From: Prosapia bicincta
Taxonomy: Eukaryota > Arthropoda > Insecta > Hemiptera > Cercopidae
Assembly: GCA_036971475.1 (NCBI GenBank)
Contig: JBAIZL010000005.1
Span: forward strand, 247,661,323 to 247,725,322
Length of the DNA stretch: 64,000 nucleotides
Direction of reading: 5' to 3'
The notes under the pieces are model-generated. The model saw only the letters and a program-made list of their open reading frames with translations. It was not told the DNA's origin and did no database searches. Made by a program: the position numbers and the translations under genes. Shown here piece after piece: positions 1 through 12,799 of this stretch (position 1 is its first letter; each line of letters opens with the position of its first letter).

Positions 1-582
1 ACAATCAGTGACCGTTAATGGAAAACGCTATGTGACTATGTTGGCATTCTTTGTTGAACCCGAGCTAAGACAACTTTGCATCGGCCCTGCAAACTTGTAT
101 TTCCAGGAGCACCCCCCACCGCACGAAACCGTATTTCTGCGCATTTCATCAAATGTTTAGAGCTGTTATCTCTCTCTTCAGCGTTATTGCTTGCCCAGGT
201 CAGTCATTCGACTATATGTAGGCTCACCTGAATTTTCCTCCTGCAAAACCGTGTGTTAACGCAAGAGGTATGTTAACAATAATTACAACACAAGCAAGGA
301 TAGATTGACAAAGTCGTGGGTAGTAATGAGGATCTGCGGGAAGCGTTTGCAGTATCGTTACTAAGAATGCTTTGGTGCAAAGAAGAGCGATTGTATGATG
401 AAATTATGAAGAAAACTTTGTAATATGTGGGCAAATAAATGGCATTCTTGAAGGTGTTTTTAATTATGACTAACCCATACTTACTTTTTATGGTCAACGT
501 ATTGCATGTATACCCTTATATTAAAGTTTCTCTTCGATCGGTCAATGGCTAAATTATTGAAAGAAATAATAACAAAATGAAA
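1..582. repeat. Dispersed repeat, copy A (cut by window edge)
   Basis: This stretch is nearly the same, by eye, as 38425-38993 in the same orientation; both contain the runs CCGTTAATGGAAAAC and GTTAACGCAAGAGGTATG. Similarity stops just after AACAAAATGAAA in both, which marks one element end. The other end is beyond the window here. A 74-codon minus frame at 273-497 lies inside it but looks like nothing I recognise and has no ATG context of note. The element class is unknown. Confidence 0.85.
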
Positions 583-2344
583 TTAATTATGATACACGTA
601 GTGAGTGTCGGAAGAATCCTATAGACGACAATAACGTCGGAAACATGTCGAAGATTTGATTGAAGATGTTTGTCGAATCAGTAAAAATCTAATCGTAAAC
701 CATATTGGAATATCTAATGAACATGTGTAATTTACAACTGAACAAAGATACTTCTTCATTTTATGACTTACTCAAGAAAAGAAGAAAAAGCCTCGATTGG
801 AGTTCAGCAAACAACTTTTTCAGCGCTTCTGTCACGAACGAGACGATTTTGTTTTGAGGACAATACCTGGGTTCATGATTACGTCATGGAAGAGAAAAGA
901 CAAAGAGCTGAATATCGACACCCGTTTCCTTCATAACGAAAAATTACAAATTATTATTACAGCTAAAGTTTCTTTTAACTGTGTTTAGTAGTGCTCATGT
1001 GGACGTATTTGGGGCAACTCTAAATGTTTCTCAAAATATCTAGTCTCTAAAATATCACGACATTGAGATGGTCGTGTTAGCGGTCATCTAGTACTGATAG
1101 TCTTTCAACGTAATAACTGTAGAGGCTCTGCGATAACTCCAGTTTACCCTCATCCTTCTGATAAGTATCATATCCTTTACTAGAGAGACTTTAGGATAAT
1201 CATTACACATTGGGGGGATGAGGTATTGTGAGCTGTCAGGTCTTGGATCGAGAAGAGTCAGAAGAATATTTTAGTGACGCAATTAATTAATAGTTTGTAA
1301 TAATGGTGTCCATCGTTATAAACAAATATACGATCGTAAAACGTATCACTTGTACTTTAATATAATTTGTGATTGGTATTTGTATTTATATCTATTTATT
1401 TTCTAAAAGCATGCGTGCATTATATTTTAGCCTGAACTCGTAAACTTAAAGCAAACTGCGTAAAAAGTTATGTAACTAAAAGATGTCTGAAGCTTAATCT
1501 AGTTTGCCCTGCAACACCAGGAAATATTTAATGTTCATAGTAAATAGACGCAAACGGTGATATGTTCAATAATTATTGGAGATTATCGCCCTACAAGGCT
1601 CTTTTGATCACTATATAGTTTTACCCGGATATCTAAATAACCCTGCATAAACTCAGGTGGGCAACTATTTGCATTATTAATCCGTATGTTGCTTCACTGC
1701 AGACTAATTAGATATAGTTTATAGAGAAGTTCCTTCAAATAAGCTAAACTAATCAGAGTTTAAATTAAATTCCATCTAGGTGGTAGCAATATTACTCTAC
1801 CGAGAATTCATCACTAAAACCAAGTTTATACAGTGTACCAGGGAAAGCAGTTTGAATAGAAAGCTGTCGCATGTCAGAACATTGCAACACGTTGGTTAGT
1901 AATCCTTTTTGTGGTATAACGAGGAATTTTCAACGATAGGGTGGTTTTCCTTTGGATAGTTACACAAGTCGATAGTTATGTGGAGAGCGTCAAGTTTGGT
2001 GGAACAACGAGACTTAAAATACAAACCAGAATTAAAGGAAATATTTAAATAATATATATATTTTATTTGAATTACTGTCACATATTTTGAGAAATAATTA
2101 GGATTCATAACTACAGGTATATTATTCTAGAAAATAATTTTTTAAAATTATTATTTATAGACGAGATTTATTTAAATATATTCTAGGGCAATTACTTTGT
2201 CCTAACGAGAATGACCTTTCCTTTACGTAACTCGTCTTTGTGAAGCAAAAGTCATCCTGATATCAAAGGGTCTTATGGTGAATATGAATTTAGACCAAAT
2301 AGTTAATTTATTATTAGTTGTATAGTAATTTTTGTTAACATTAT
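583..2344. other. No gene recognised
   Basis: AT-rich sequence with short frames only (797-988 plus, starting at TTG; 1896-2108 minus). None resembles a known protein and none has usable splice-site context that I could see. Confidence 0.5.
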
Positions 2345-3490
2345 TTCTCATTTTTAATATTATTATTATTTAATTTATCCATTGTTTCTTTTTTATATCC
2401 ATCTTTTGTTGCTATTTGGCATATAACATTGAATTCTTTTAACTTATTTATATCATTTTACGGAATTTTATTCATTCTATATAATGAGCTATATAAACCT
2501 GCCATTTTGTTTTTATTAGATGGATAATTTGAGTAATTAGGAATTATTTTATCCGTCTGAGTAGGGTTTCTGTAAATTTCAAAATCAAATTTATTATTTT
2601 TCTTTGAAATAGTGATATCTAAAAAAATTATTGCTGTATGTTTTTCTACATCAAGTGTCAAATGTTTTTTATTGTGTATATTGTATATGTCATTCATTAT
2701 TAGGCTTAGATTTATAGCATTGTTTGTGGAAATATACGATCCATCATCTACATATCTCTACCATAGTCCATTTTGTCATATTTTTTAATAATTGTAATTA
2801 TTTTTCCATCAATATATTGCAAAATTATTTCGGACATGATTCATGACAGAGGTGAACCCATTTCTAAACCATCTTCTTGTCTATATATTTTGTTGTTGTA
2901 ATTTTGATAGTAATTTGATAAAAATTAATTTTGATTTAATATTACTTTAATTAAATTAAATATCTCTAAAATTACTTCTTTATCAAATGTGTACAGTATT
3001 GAATTATCTTATATTTTTTTGTATGTTTCATTTAAAGGTATATTTGTATACACATCCTTTATATCTAATGATATTGATTTAATGTTATTATCTATTTTTA
3101 TATTTTTAATTTTTGCTACTAGTTGATAACTGTTTTTTATAGCATGATTGTTTTTCTAATTTCATTTAATTTTGTTATATAGTTTTATAATTCTGCTTGG
3201 TAGTAGTATTTTCGCATTTATAATATCATTGTTTATTTTGGGAAAAAATGCCCAAAAGTTTTTATACCTTTTATTTCATAATGATTATTATAAGTTTTTT
3301 TTTAGTTCTATATACTTGTTATCAGCAATATATTTTTTTTAATGTATTCTTGTTTATTAATCACAACCACAGTATTGCTTTTGTCAGTTTTTGTTGTGCA
3401 TAAGTTATAATTTTCTAATTTTTGTTTTAGATTACAAAATTGTATATATTGATTTTTATTTTGATATTTTTTATTCTATATCCCTTATGT
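2345..3490 (-). pseudogene. Penelope-like element reverse transcriptase, decayed
   Basis: Read on the minus strand, this region holds reverse transcriptase motifs of Penelope-like retroelements in the expected order, spread over broken frames. From high to low coordinate they are: TKTDKSNTVVV (about 3395-3362), DIKDVYTNIP (about 3070-3040), GLEMGSPLS followed by a stop (about 2872-2845), the catalytic RYVDD box (about 2757-2743), FLDITIS, and a linker that continues to about 2345. The longest open piece is 2458-2697. The stop just before RYVDD, the stop after GSPLS and the one at 2458 make it non-functional. The GIY-YIG endonuclease that normally follows the RT is not seen at 1900-2340, so this copy is truncated. 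Family assignment follows from motif order and the FLDxTI/RNPTQTD pattern. A second, differently broken copy lies at 59.4-60.3 kb. Confidence 0.85.
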
Positions 3491-3559
3491 TATTTTTCTT
3501 AATTTATCTATGAACAAGAAAAAGTAGGAATTAAGGAAGCTTATGAAAATGAACAAAGA

Positions 3560-3860
3560 AAGTAAGAATTAAGGCAGCTAATGAAATAGATTCGTTCGCG
3601 AATCCTGAGTAGTGGTTATTTGGGATGTCTAGCACACATTCGAACTGCGACTTGTTCATTTGATGTGTGCTTGAGAAATAAACAGCTTTATAACTCCAGT
3701 GGTCTTCAGTCATACGTCCATTCAAGCATTCCCAAATTAACGCGTGATTATAAGGACTTTTATGATTGCAAAATGCAAATGATAAATGACGGAATCGAGG
3801 GGAAATACCTCGTCTGGGATACGCCAGGAGGAACTAGGAAAATGTCAAATTGGTTCTAGC
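3560..3860. repeat. Dispersed repeat shared with 61.15-61.39 kb
   Basis: The part from about 3640 to 3815 (with TCAAGCATTCC.AAATTAA and AAATGCAAAT.ATAAATGACGGAATC) reappears in the same orientation at about 61195-61360 with many substitutions. The 79-codon plus frame 3620-3859 overlaps it, but the other copy does not keep that frame open, so I treat it as repeat and not as gene. Confidence 0.6.
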
Positions 3861-5464
3861 AACGGCACGATCAAAAGATGTTATAGCCTTAGCTCTCTGT
3901 TGTATTTGCGAATGAAGTATGGAAATTTCAACTTGTATGAAACGTATATGCTTCTGAATCCATAGCAAAGTTTGTCAGGGTAAAGTTATAGTATATTATA
4001 CGCTACTATATTATATAAAATAATGTTTGTTCCTTATGATAACCTTAATAATTAAGGTGTTTAGGATAGAATATGAAAAGGCGTATTTCTTGTTGATAGC
4101 TAAAGTATTTAAATCATAATTTAAGTAAACTTCTTCAAATCACAAACATGAATAATTATTGTTTACAAAAACACATGTGGAAACAATGCAGGATTTAAGA
4201 AGGAACATGATGTCTTCCCATAAAACAGCTGTTGTATTAAGTTATATGTTAATTCTTAATGAATTTCTAGATAGGAATTTAGGTAGAAACGTAATTTTCT
4301 ATTTCTTCCCTTATTTACAAGTTTTTTATTACATTGTGTAACCGCAGGTGGGATTGTTAGTTAGACTCTCTAGACCAGACACTACCTCTGACAATTATAC
4401 CAATCACACGTCGTATACACACCTGAGTAATGAAAGACAGTTATTTGTCTGAAAGAAAGATTCTACATAAAATTGAAACTACATACAATTTTAATGACCT
4501 TGATTGGATGATTATATTTATTTGTAAATACTAAATAGTTTATAAAATATAACGTTAATTTGATTTCTCAATGGAAATCAATCATTATAGTTAGTTATTG
4601 ACAAAGGAAATTCTCCGTCTTTAGTCGGTCTAATGGAACCCCTTTGGAAACGTTAACTCTCCCGAATCATTTATTCCACCACCATTTGTACCCATGACTT
4701 CTAGAGCTTTTATTATCCATAGATGTACACTTTTTCGCAATCCCTTTCTCAACCTCATGTTTGGTTATCAGCAGTAGACTCCTTTACCTGTTTCTCTTGG
4801 AATATCACTCTCTTTACCTCCGACTGCCAAAAATAGACTCTCTCACTCTTCGATTCTTATATACTCGTAGTTTCTCATGATCTCTCTTCATCCCTGTTAT
4901 ATCCAGCAATAAACGAATAAGAATAGTTTTTTCCAAGCTATTCTGACCGGTGTTTCCTGAGTTGCCAGTCGTAACTCTTTTCATCCATTTCCTCCCAAAC
5001 GCGTTTTGCAATTTACATTATTCTCTGTAAACTTTCTACTTTGAAATACTAAACTTTGAGATCATGAATTCACACTTTTTCTGTGGTATTGTACCTTCTA
5101 ACAGGCTTTGGCTGTCTACTAGATCTCATTCAGTTTAGTTAGGGGCATCTACATGTTACGTTTAAGGTTTGGGCCCTAACTTTTTTTTAAAAATGTTTGC
5201 TGCCAAGCAAATAATTTCTTGCCTATATAATTACAACCCGCTACCCTTCTCAACGTTCTGTCACTTTATAAGTGCTAGCTTACAATTTTTTTAAATCTTA
5301 CTAGTTAGGCACACATATTTTAATACATTACATTATATTAAACATGCTTTTATGTATGTTTAAAAGTTATTCGATCTTTAAAAGCGATGATATGAAAAAA
5401 ATCATAATCACTGAAGAAGGCAGTAAATTGGTTGGTAAGAAACTTGTATTTATGTAAATGTTTT
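3861..5464. other. No gene recognised
   Basis: AT-rich; frames at 4159-4341 (plus) and 4814-5011 (minus) are short and unlike known proteins. No clear repeat structure seen until the 106-bp array starts at about 5465. Confidence 0.45.
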
Positions 5465-7490
5465 CGCCTCAGTAGGGGTTTTTAATAATACTTTTGTATA
5501 AAGACACAAGTGCTTTTATTAATTGTTCAACTTATAAATCACTTTTATTAAATGATGTTTTTACCTATAATTCTTCAGTAGGGTTTTATATTAATACTTT
5601 TGTATAAAGAGACAAGTGCTTTTATTAATTGTTCAACTTATAAATCACTTTTATTAAATGATGTTTTTACCTCTAATTCTTCAGTAGGATTTTATATTAA
5701 TACTTTTGTATAAAGAGACAAGTGCTTTTAATAATTGATCAACTTATAAATCACTTTTATTAAATGATGTTTTTACATCTAATTCTTCAGTAGGATTTTA
5801 TATTAATACTTTTGTGTAAAGAGACAAGTGCTATTTTTAATTCTTCAGTAGGGTTTTATATTAATACTTTTGTATAAAGTGACAAGTGCTTTTATTAACT
5901 GTTCAACCTATAAATCACTTTTATTAAATGATGATTTTACCTCTAATTCTTCAGTAGGATTTTATATTAATACTTTTGTATAAAGAGACAAGTGCTTTTA
6001 TTAATTCTTCAGTAGGGTTTTATATTAATACTTTTGTATAAAGTGACAAGTGCTTTTATTAATTGTTCAACCTATAAATCACTTTTATTAAATGATGTTT
6101 TTACATCTAATTCTTCAGTAGGGTTTTATATTAATACTTTTGTATAAAGATAGAAGTGCTTTTATTAATTGTTCAACCTATAAATCACTTTTATTAAGTG
6201 ATGTTTTACATCTAATTCTTCAGTAGGGTTTTATATTAATACTTTTGTATAAAGTGACAAGTGATTTTATTAATTGTTCAACTTATAAATCACTTTTATT
6301 AAATGATGTTTTTACATCAATTTCTTCAGTAGGATTTTATATTAATACTTTTGTGTAAAGAGACAAGTGCTTTTTTTAATTCTTCAGTAGGGTTTTATAT
6401 TAATACTTTTGTATAAAGTGACAAGTGCTTTTATTAACTGTTCAACCTATAAATCACTTTTATTAAATGATGATTTTACCTCTAATTCTTCAGTAGGATT
6501 TTATATTAATACTTTTGTATAAAGAGACAAGTGCTTTTATTAATTCTTCAGTAGGGTTTTATATTAATACTTTTGTATAAAGTGACAAGTGCTTTTATTA
6601 ATTGTTCAACCTATAAATCACTTTTATTAAATGATGATTTTACATCTAATTCTTCAGTAGGGTTTTATATTAATACTTTTGTATAAAGTGACAAGTGATT
6701 TTATTAATTGTTCAACTTATAAATCACTTTTATTAAATGATGTTTTTACATCTAATTCTTCAGTAGGGTTTTATATTAATACTTTTGTATAAAGTGACAA
6801 GTGATTTTATTAATTGTTCAACTTATAAATCACTTTTATTAAATGATGTTTTTACATCTAATTCTTCAGTAGGGTTTTATATTAGTACTTTTGTATAAAG
6901 ATAGGAGTGCTTTTATTAATTGTTCAACTTATAAATCACTTTTATTAAATGATGTTTATACATCTAATTCTTCAGTAGGGTTTTATATTAATACTTTTGT
7001 ATAAAGTGACAAGTGATTTTATTAATTGTTCAACTTATAAATCACTTTTATTAAATGATGTTTTTACATCTAATTCTTCAGTAGGGTTTTATATTAATAC
7101 TTTTGTATAAAGTGACAAGTGATTTTATTAATTGTTCAACTTATAAATCACTTTTATTAAATGATGTTTATACATCTAATTCTTCAGTAGGGTTTTATAT
7201 TAATACTTTTGTATAAAGTGACAAGTGCTTTTATTAATTTTTCAACTTATAAATCACTTTTATTAAATGATGTTTTTACATCTAATTCTTCAGTAGGGTT
7301 TTATATTAGTACTTTTGTATAAAGATAGGAGTGCTTTTATTAATTGTTCAACTTATAAATCACTTTTATTAAATGATGTTTTTAAATCTAATTCTTCAGT
7401 AGGGTTTTATATTAATACTTTTGTATAAAGAGACAAGTGCTTTTATTAATTGTTTACTTTATAAATCAATTTTATTAATGATTAAATTTG
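5465..7490. repeat. Tandem array, 106-bp unit with 58-bp short variants
   Basis: About 21 units, each beginning TTCTTCAGTAGGRTTTTATA. Unit starts read from the sequence are 5467, 5571, 5677, 5783, 5841, 5947, 6005, 6111, 6216, 6322, 6380, 6486, 6544, 6650, 6756, 6862, 6968, 7074, 7180, 7286 and 7392. Most spacings are 106 bp. Four units (5783, 5947, 6322, 6486) are 58 bp because they lack the second half (GTTCAACTTATAAATCACTT...). The 58/106/58/106/106/105 pattern occurs twice, exactly 539 bp apart. A variant with ATTAGTAC and GATAGGAG occurs at units 6862 and 7286, 424 bp apart, which equals four units. No protein is suggested. Confidence 0.97.
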
Positions 7491-8436
7491 ATTTTAATAG
7501 AAATTATGCGGTTTATTGGGATAAACAATGGAGATAGAAATCGATATTTAGGGGATGAAAGGATAGGAAACAGAAATATGTCGAGTGAAACAATTACATG
7601 AATTTTTTAGTATATTTGCTTTCAACCGTTTGCAAGTAATACTCTGGTAGGATATACCAATTGCAGACCTATTAAAAAAAGAAAGACCAACATATCGACA
7701 GAACAAGTGTAAGCACTGAGTACAGTGTTGCCATATTCCTGCATGTACGCTGCTATCTCTCCCCGTCCACATTACTTATCATAGAATGATGCTGAAGATG
7801 AAGATGACTATGCACTTAGAAAATACCAAGTTTGACACTGGCAGTGTCTGGTTTGCCTAAGATTGCTAGGAGTCGTCAAAATATTTTTGAAAATACCTTA
7901 ATAATTTTATTTATGATACAGTAATACTAAGCTGTTGGTTTTTATAAAAATATCTTAACTTTGCAAACACATAGGAGACAATCACTCCCAATGAATAAAG
8001 AATTCACTGTAGTAAGTGATTTTATAAAGTTCGTAATTTCAATAAGGATCGAATTATATCGTAAACAACGAACGTTATAATGATTCTTCAATCGTCTTTA
8101 TTTTGAGAAGGTTTTATTTAATTTCAGTAATAGCACTAAGTAAATGTAAACAGGATGGCGGGAAACGTGTAATGGAATAATTCATCGTTGCTCTAGTTAA
8201 AAAATGTGTTAAAAATATGACAAAATTCAAAGTTTAAACCAATTATTTGCATTTCGCTTGGTTGTGAAAAGATAGCCCTGCACTTGCACAACAAAGGTTC
8301 TCTATAGATGACTTTTAAAAATAATCTTAACGAATTCAACTTTATTCCTGCAAAAGCTTAATAAGCTTTACTCTAATCGATTTTTAAATTTGATCCTGAG
8401 AAATGTGTAAAAATAATAAATAAGATAAGGGAAAAC
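7491..8436. other. No gene recognised
   Basis: Unique-looking AT-rich sequence. A 74-codon minus frame (7548-7772) has no recognisable similarity. This is the outside flank of the left inverted-repeat arm; its partner would lie beyond the end of the window. Confidence 0.45.
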
Positions 8437-8661
8437 TCATGAGAGTGTATGGAAGAAAATCTAAGGCAAAATAAATTGGTTCATCCCACACTTCAAGGTT
8501 TTAAGGCGTAGGTGTCTACCCTCTAATAAATACAAAAACCTCATAAAACCTAATTTGAAAACCGGGAAACGGATTTTTTCCAAATAAAGCGTACCACGAG
8601 AATCATGAAAGAAAATTATTTATAAGTGGAAATACAGTGCACACAAAATGCAATTTCAAAA

Positions 8662-8845
8662 CTATATTACTTTCAGTTCAGTGTTGCCAAATCTATAACT
8701 GCCCGTCGTATGCAACGCCTTCTGTTTTGATACCGTGTTGAAGCCATATTTAAAACTTTTTACCGATTTTGCTAAAATCTCTCTAGGAATGATTATGATT
8801 TCCTGGAAAATAGCTTCTTTAAGGTTTCGAACTGTTCGTGTGTTG
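8662..8845 (-). pseudogene. Inverted copy of the transposase C-terminal tail
   Basis: On the minus strand the frame reads RTVRNLKEAIFQEI and then about 40 codons. This is the same tail that the plus-strand copy shows as RTIQDLKESIRQDI near 9150. It is a fragment of a second transposon copy joined in opposite orientation, not a gene. Confidence 0.65.
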
Positions 8846-8860
8846 AACGATGTCATAGCA

Positions 8861-9205
8861 GTCACAGTGAATGCTCAACGTTACCTGGAAATGTTGGAAG
8901 AATATTTCTTGCCGGAACTGCGCCGTCACCGTACAGGGATACGTAAAGTATGGTTCCAACAATGGGGAGCAACAGCCCATATGGCTCGCATTAGTATGGA
9001 ATTTCTTCGGCGTACATTCCCTAAAAAAGTGATCTCACGTTTTAGTGATGCCAATTGGCCTCGCTTCCTTGAACTTACAATTCCAGATATCGTTCAGTGG
9101 GGACTCATGGCATTTAAAGTCTATATGAACAAACCACGAACAATACAAGATCTTAAAGAATCTATTCGCCAGGATATTGTCGGCTTTCCTAGACAAAATC
9201 CGTAG
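8861..9205 (+). pseudogene. Mariner/Tc1-like transposase, C-terminal part
   Basis: The open frame (which extends back to 8735) reads as the C-terminal catalytic part of an insect Tc1/mariner-type (DDE) transposase: VTVNAQRYLEML, then WFQQWGATAHMAR, then VISRFSDANWP, then IVQWGLMAFKVYMNKPRTI. In relatives the second block has an acidic catalytic Asp where this copy has Trp (FQQWGATAH), and the last catalytic residue in the WPPRSPDLT-like block is also gone (WPRFLELT). The N-terminal DNA-binding region is absent. The frame upstream of about 8850 is antisense to a second copy of the C-terminus, so the ORF start is not biological. It cannot encode an active enzyme. Confidence 0.75.
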
Positions 9206-9480
9206 AAAGTTTTAAATAAGCTTTCAACACTTTATCAAAACAGAAGGAAGTTACCTTACAGATGCATTTTTTGAACGCTAAACTAAAAGTAACATTGTTT
9301 TGAAATTGCATTCTGTGTACACAGTTTTGCCTCTTATAAATAAAACTTTTTCCCTAATTATCTTATTACTCGTTATTTGGAAAACACGAGTTTTCCGGTA
9401 ACCACTCTGTATAACAATAGGCAGTAATAATGTCCATGTCTTATATCTGAAGCCAAAACGGAGACCAAGTGTAAGTTGGT

Positions 9481-11640
9481 CCAACTTGTTACATTGTTTG
9501 TCATTCAAAGACTAACAACTTTCTTTACAAAGGCGCTTATCTACTTAAACTGTAGTATGTTCTTTCTGTATGTTAGATCTGAAGATATTTCTAAACGAAA
9601 TCGAGAAAGTAAATCAAGTTATATTGCAAAGTATGTTTACGTTTTACACACACTTTAGCATCACAGTTCAAATCAATGAAAACTAACAGTTATATAAGTA
9701 AGTTATAATTAAATAAAGCCATTGTAAGAAACATTTAATGTATTATTAAAAATTATGAATAGATTTTAAAGGCCAAGTTATCGATTTGAAAAGTCTTTTA
9801 GCACCCTTTTAGCGCAACTCCGTGAAGACATAACGATTTGGGTCACCCATTGCTATTGCAGACGATTGACAGATGTATCATAAATCTGTAATATTGTCTG
9901 TTTGCAAAAGGAAAGGTATTATGCAAACCCAGATTCCACATGACAAACATTACTCTAGATACTAGGGACCGTACTGGGTGAAATTATTCATCGACATGAA
10001 TCTATTACTTTAATCTGTCAGAGCTCACGTGTTTAGCGTCACGCCTCTGAGACAGACATGTACCCTAATAGGGTTTTAAATTTTCTTAAACATATTACCG
10101 CATATTTAAGAACAATTTTAGTCTTTATAAATCATCAAATTTCTTCGTCAATTTCTTAAAATGTTTAAAAACGACAAACGTGCAGAAATTTTACGAAAAG
10201 TACAACTCTGACAAATAATTCCATCGATACAAATCTAGAATACGTAAAAGGGTTTTCTGCTTTAAATTACAAATTGTATTTTATGTTGTTGCCAGTCTAT
10301 AGTTAAACATGCATAACCTAAAATTTAAACACACTTAAAGTGAAAAAGTGATCTATTTTTAAAAAAAAGGGTTGAAAAAGAATGTTTATAAAGCAGGAGA
10401 CAGCTGTTTAGAAAGTAGTTTTTTTTATAAAGTATCAGCCAGCATTCAGAAAACCAAGCGAATATCTTTAACAAAATACACAAGGAATCTAGGAGTATTT
10501 AAACAACGTATTTCATGCTACTCACTAACTTTCTAAAGTCGGATTTTTACAATCTAGCTTCATTGAGTCATCCACTCAACACAGCATTTCCTGTTGAGAC
10601 TAACTACGCATTTTCAAAAAAAAAACTGGTTTATACTAGGTGCATGACTTACTTTCCCCTTGTTCAAACAAAGCATATCTCGTTTAATTTAAGGAATTAG
10701 TAAGAATTACTAAAAACGTTCTAAAAACAGGTTACAACTGCCGGAATCAAAAATAAACTTTTCTTGTCCATGCCATAAATTAATATTTTTAAAATATTTA
10801 CTGAATGCACTAAACTTTATACATTAAATAGCAGAGTAGCGCTATTTATGTAACGCATTTAATAAATTCTTAAGGAATTTATTTATTGAATATTGCAATT
10901 ATCTGTTACACAATTAATAAAGTGACCTGCAAAGTAGACCTAAATTGAACTTGAGAATGGTGCATTCAAAAAATTTACCAATTATTTCAAAATAAAAGAA
11001 ATAAAATTTTATTACACAAAGTTTACACAAAAGATAAAAAAGAAAAAGAAAATACATTTGAAACGTTTACAGTGTTTTAGATCTGGTTTTTATATTTGTT
11101 TAACATGTTAAGAATTTACGCAAATATTTTCACTATTTTAGTATTTATGACATTGAGATATGATATCCACAAAGAGATTGCTTCTATATAAAATTAAAAA
11201 AAAAACAGCTGAAAATTTGTTACTGCATCCCATGGATTAATCACAACTTTGTGCATTATTAAAATATGAAAACTTGCACTATTTTGCCGTCCCGAGTTAA
11301 ATTTTGAAACTTAAATTTTTATTTCACATCACCTTACATAAAATAAATATCTTATCTGGAACTGGAATTTATGTTGTACAGCGTGGTTCCTTGATCAGAC
11401 CTTACCATTATTAATTTTGGATACATGTTGGCTAGGAAGCTCGACAGATGTGAATAATCAGTGATTAAACGTTACTTCAAAAATAATAAAGGAAACTTTT
11501 AGACACTTCTTTACATATTTGATTTAAATTAAATTAAAACTGTTAAAAACAAAATCTATACTTGCTAGACAAATAATCTAGCGAGCAAATTTCGGCGTGC
11601 TTTCTGTTCGTAGATCAAAAAAAGGAGCAGGGATGTTCAG
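9481..11640. other. No gene recognised; 9.48-10.45 kb is inverted-repeat arm
   Basis: The part 9481-10450 has a mirrored counterpart at 61975-62940. The part 10450-11640 has none that I could find and is AT-rich without a convincing frame (10515-10700 is open but unrecognised). Confidence 0.5.
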
Positions 11641-11990
11641 AGTATACGTAGCGAGTTCTGCCCTGCGAACCTTTTTTTAACGTTTAGCTGTGTACCAGCA
11701 AAGTTAACATCTGTAGCAATGGAGAGGAACAATCGCCTTTATAAATATTCATGTTACGTAGGTTTGTGTGTACTTCAAAAACTCAATACATTCGGTAGAG
11801 CTGAGGTCACAATTTGACATGACATACAACTTGCTTCAAATGATCGATTTCATTTATTTTCTGCGTCAGTACCATATCCGAAACCGAGACAAAACAGCTT
11901 TTCTCACGATCAGCTGTGTACTAGCAACAAGCTATCTGCCGCCTGACAAAACGGAAATAAAATTTTTTAAATGATAATTAATTATTCAAC
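11640..11990. repeat. Dispersed repeat, copy 1 of 3
   Basis: Contains TTTTTTTAACG.TTAGCTGTGTACCAG, later TTCAAAAACTCAATACATTCG, and ends near a purine-rich tail. Copy 2 is inverted at 58290-58625 (part of the right arm). Copy 3 is at about 60640-61000 in the same orientation as this one and is more diverged. The 68-codon frame 11768-11974 and its counterpart in copy 2 (58295-58504, minus) are similar in translation, but copy 3 does not keep the same protein, so coding is doubtful. Confidence 0.75.
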
Positions 11991-12799
11991 ATAAACTCTT
12001 CCTACAATTATTATATACAAGACATATATCCCCAAATCAACTCATCGTCTCACCCTGTAATCACATTATGTCAAAATTAAACACTATGTCTAAAACCCCT
12101 TCCCTCGTTGATTAACGACCTACGTTTATCTTATTTAGGTAGGCCGCCGGGTCAGGTCAGCGCGAGTCTGTGTGTGTGAAGATCGCCTGCTTCTGGGGTG
12201 CTTCCAAGTTTTGTTAAGATAAAACAAAGGATATTCCGCCCCAGCAACTAGAAAAACTATGCAACTAACCAGGGCCCAGATTGACCTGAAACTCCTTAAA
12301 TAAAAATTTCTAATTGAGTTATCAGTTTTACTGGAAATAAAAGACCAAAACACTGAAACTGGTCGTTATAACTATTTAGTTTGTGCCTTAGTATACAAGC
12401 AGCTTGTGAAATAATTTATTTGAAAATGCCACATAAATTGATATTTCCAACTTCTGTCTCATCATAATAGTTTTTACAATTACTACTTTTCTTGCTGTTA
12501 TAGAGTTTTCAGAACATTTATAAAACTTTTTGGATGTAATTCTCTCTCTCTCTCGAACTCTTCTATGCTGCATGATAGTGGCTGGTACCGATGTGGGGGC
12601 ACTAGTTACAGTTTCACGCTAAAGTAAACGTCAGAAAATTGACGCAATGTCAACGCTGACACCTGCCAAACACACAGCGCTTAGCTTTCGACAAATTGAA
12701 AAGCCTTTCACGAGTGGTTGGAATAAACCATCATTGTATCCTGTTTGCGATATTTGAATATTCAAGAGCGATAACATTTTGCTAATTGTAGCTTATAGT
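11991..12799. other. Inverted-repeat arm, no gene recognised
   Basis: Mirrored at 57050-57900, including GGCCGCCGGGTCAG and a short CT tract (12540-12553) that appears as a longer GA tract at 57297-57326. Frames at 12135-12353 and 12388-12573 (both minus) are not recognisable. Confidence 0.5.

Larger units (their letters stand above)
8437..9480. mobile_element. Mariner/Tc1-like remnant, two 3' ends head to head
   Basis: Both halves carry the end of a transposase gene followed by the same downstream sequence (TTTTGAAATTGCATT.TGTGTACAC), but in opposite orientation, with the turning point near 8850. The left half is read on the minus strand (8845 down to 8437), the right half on the plus strand (8848 to 9480). 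The product is a palindromic composite. The same composite, inverted and more decayed, is at 62940-64000. Confidence 0.7.

Noticed and set aside
11768..11974. 68-codon ORF with a similar frame at 58295-58504
   Set aside because: Similar translation is explained by the DNA-level inverted repeat; the third copy at 60.7 kb does not keep it.
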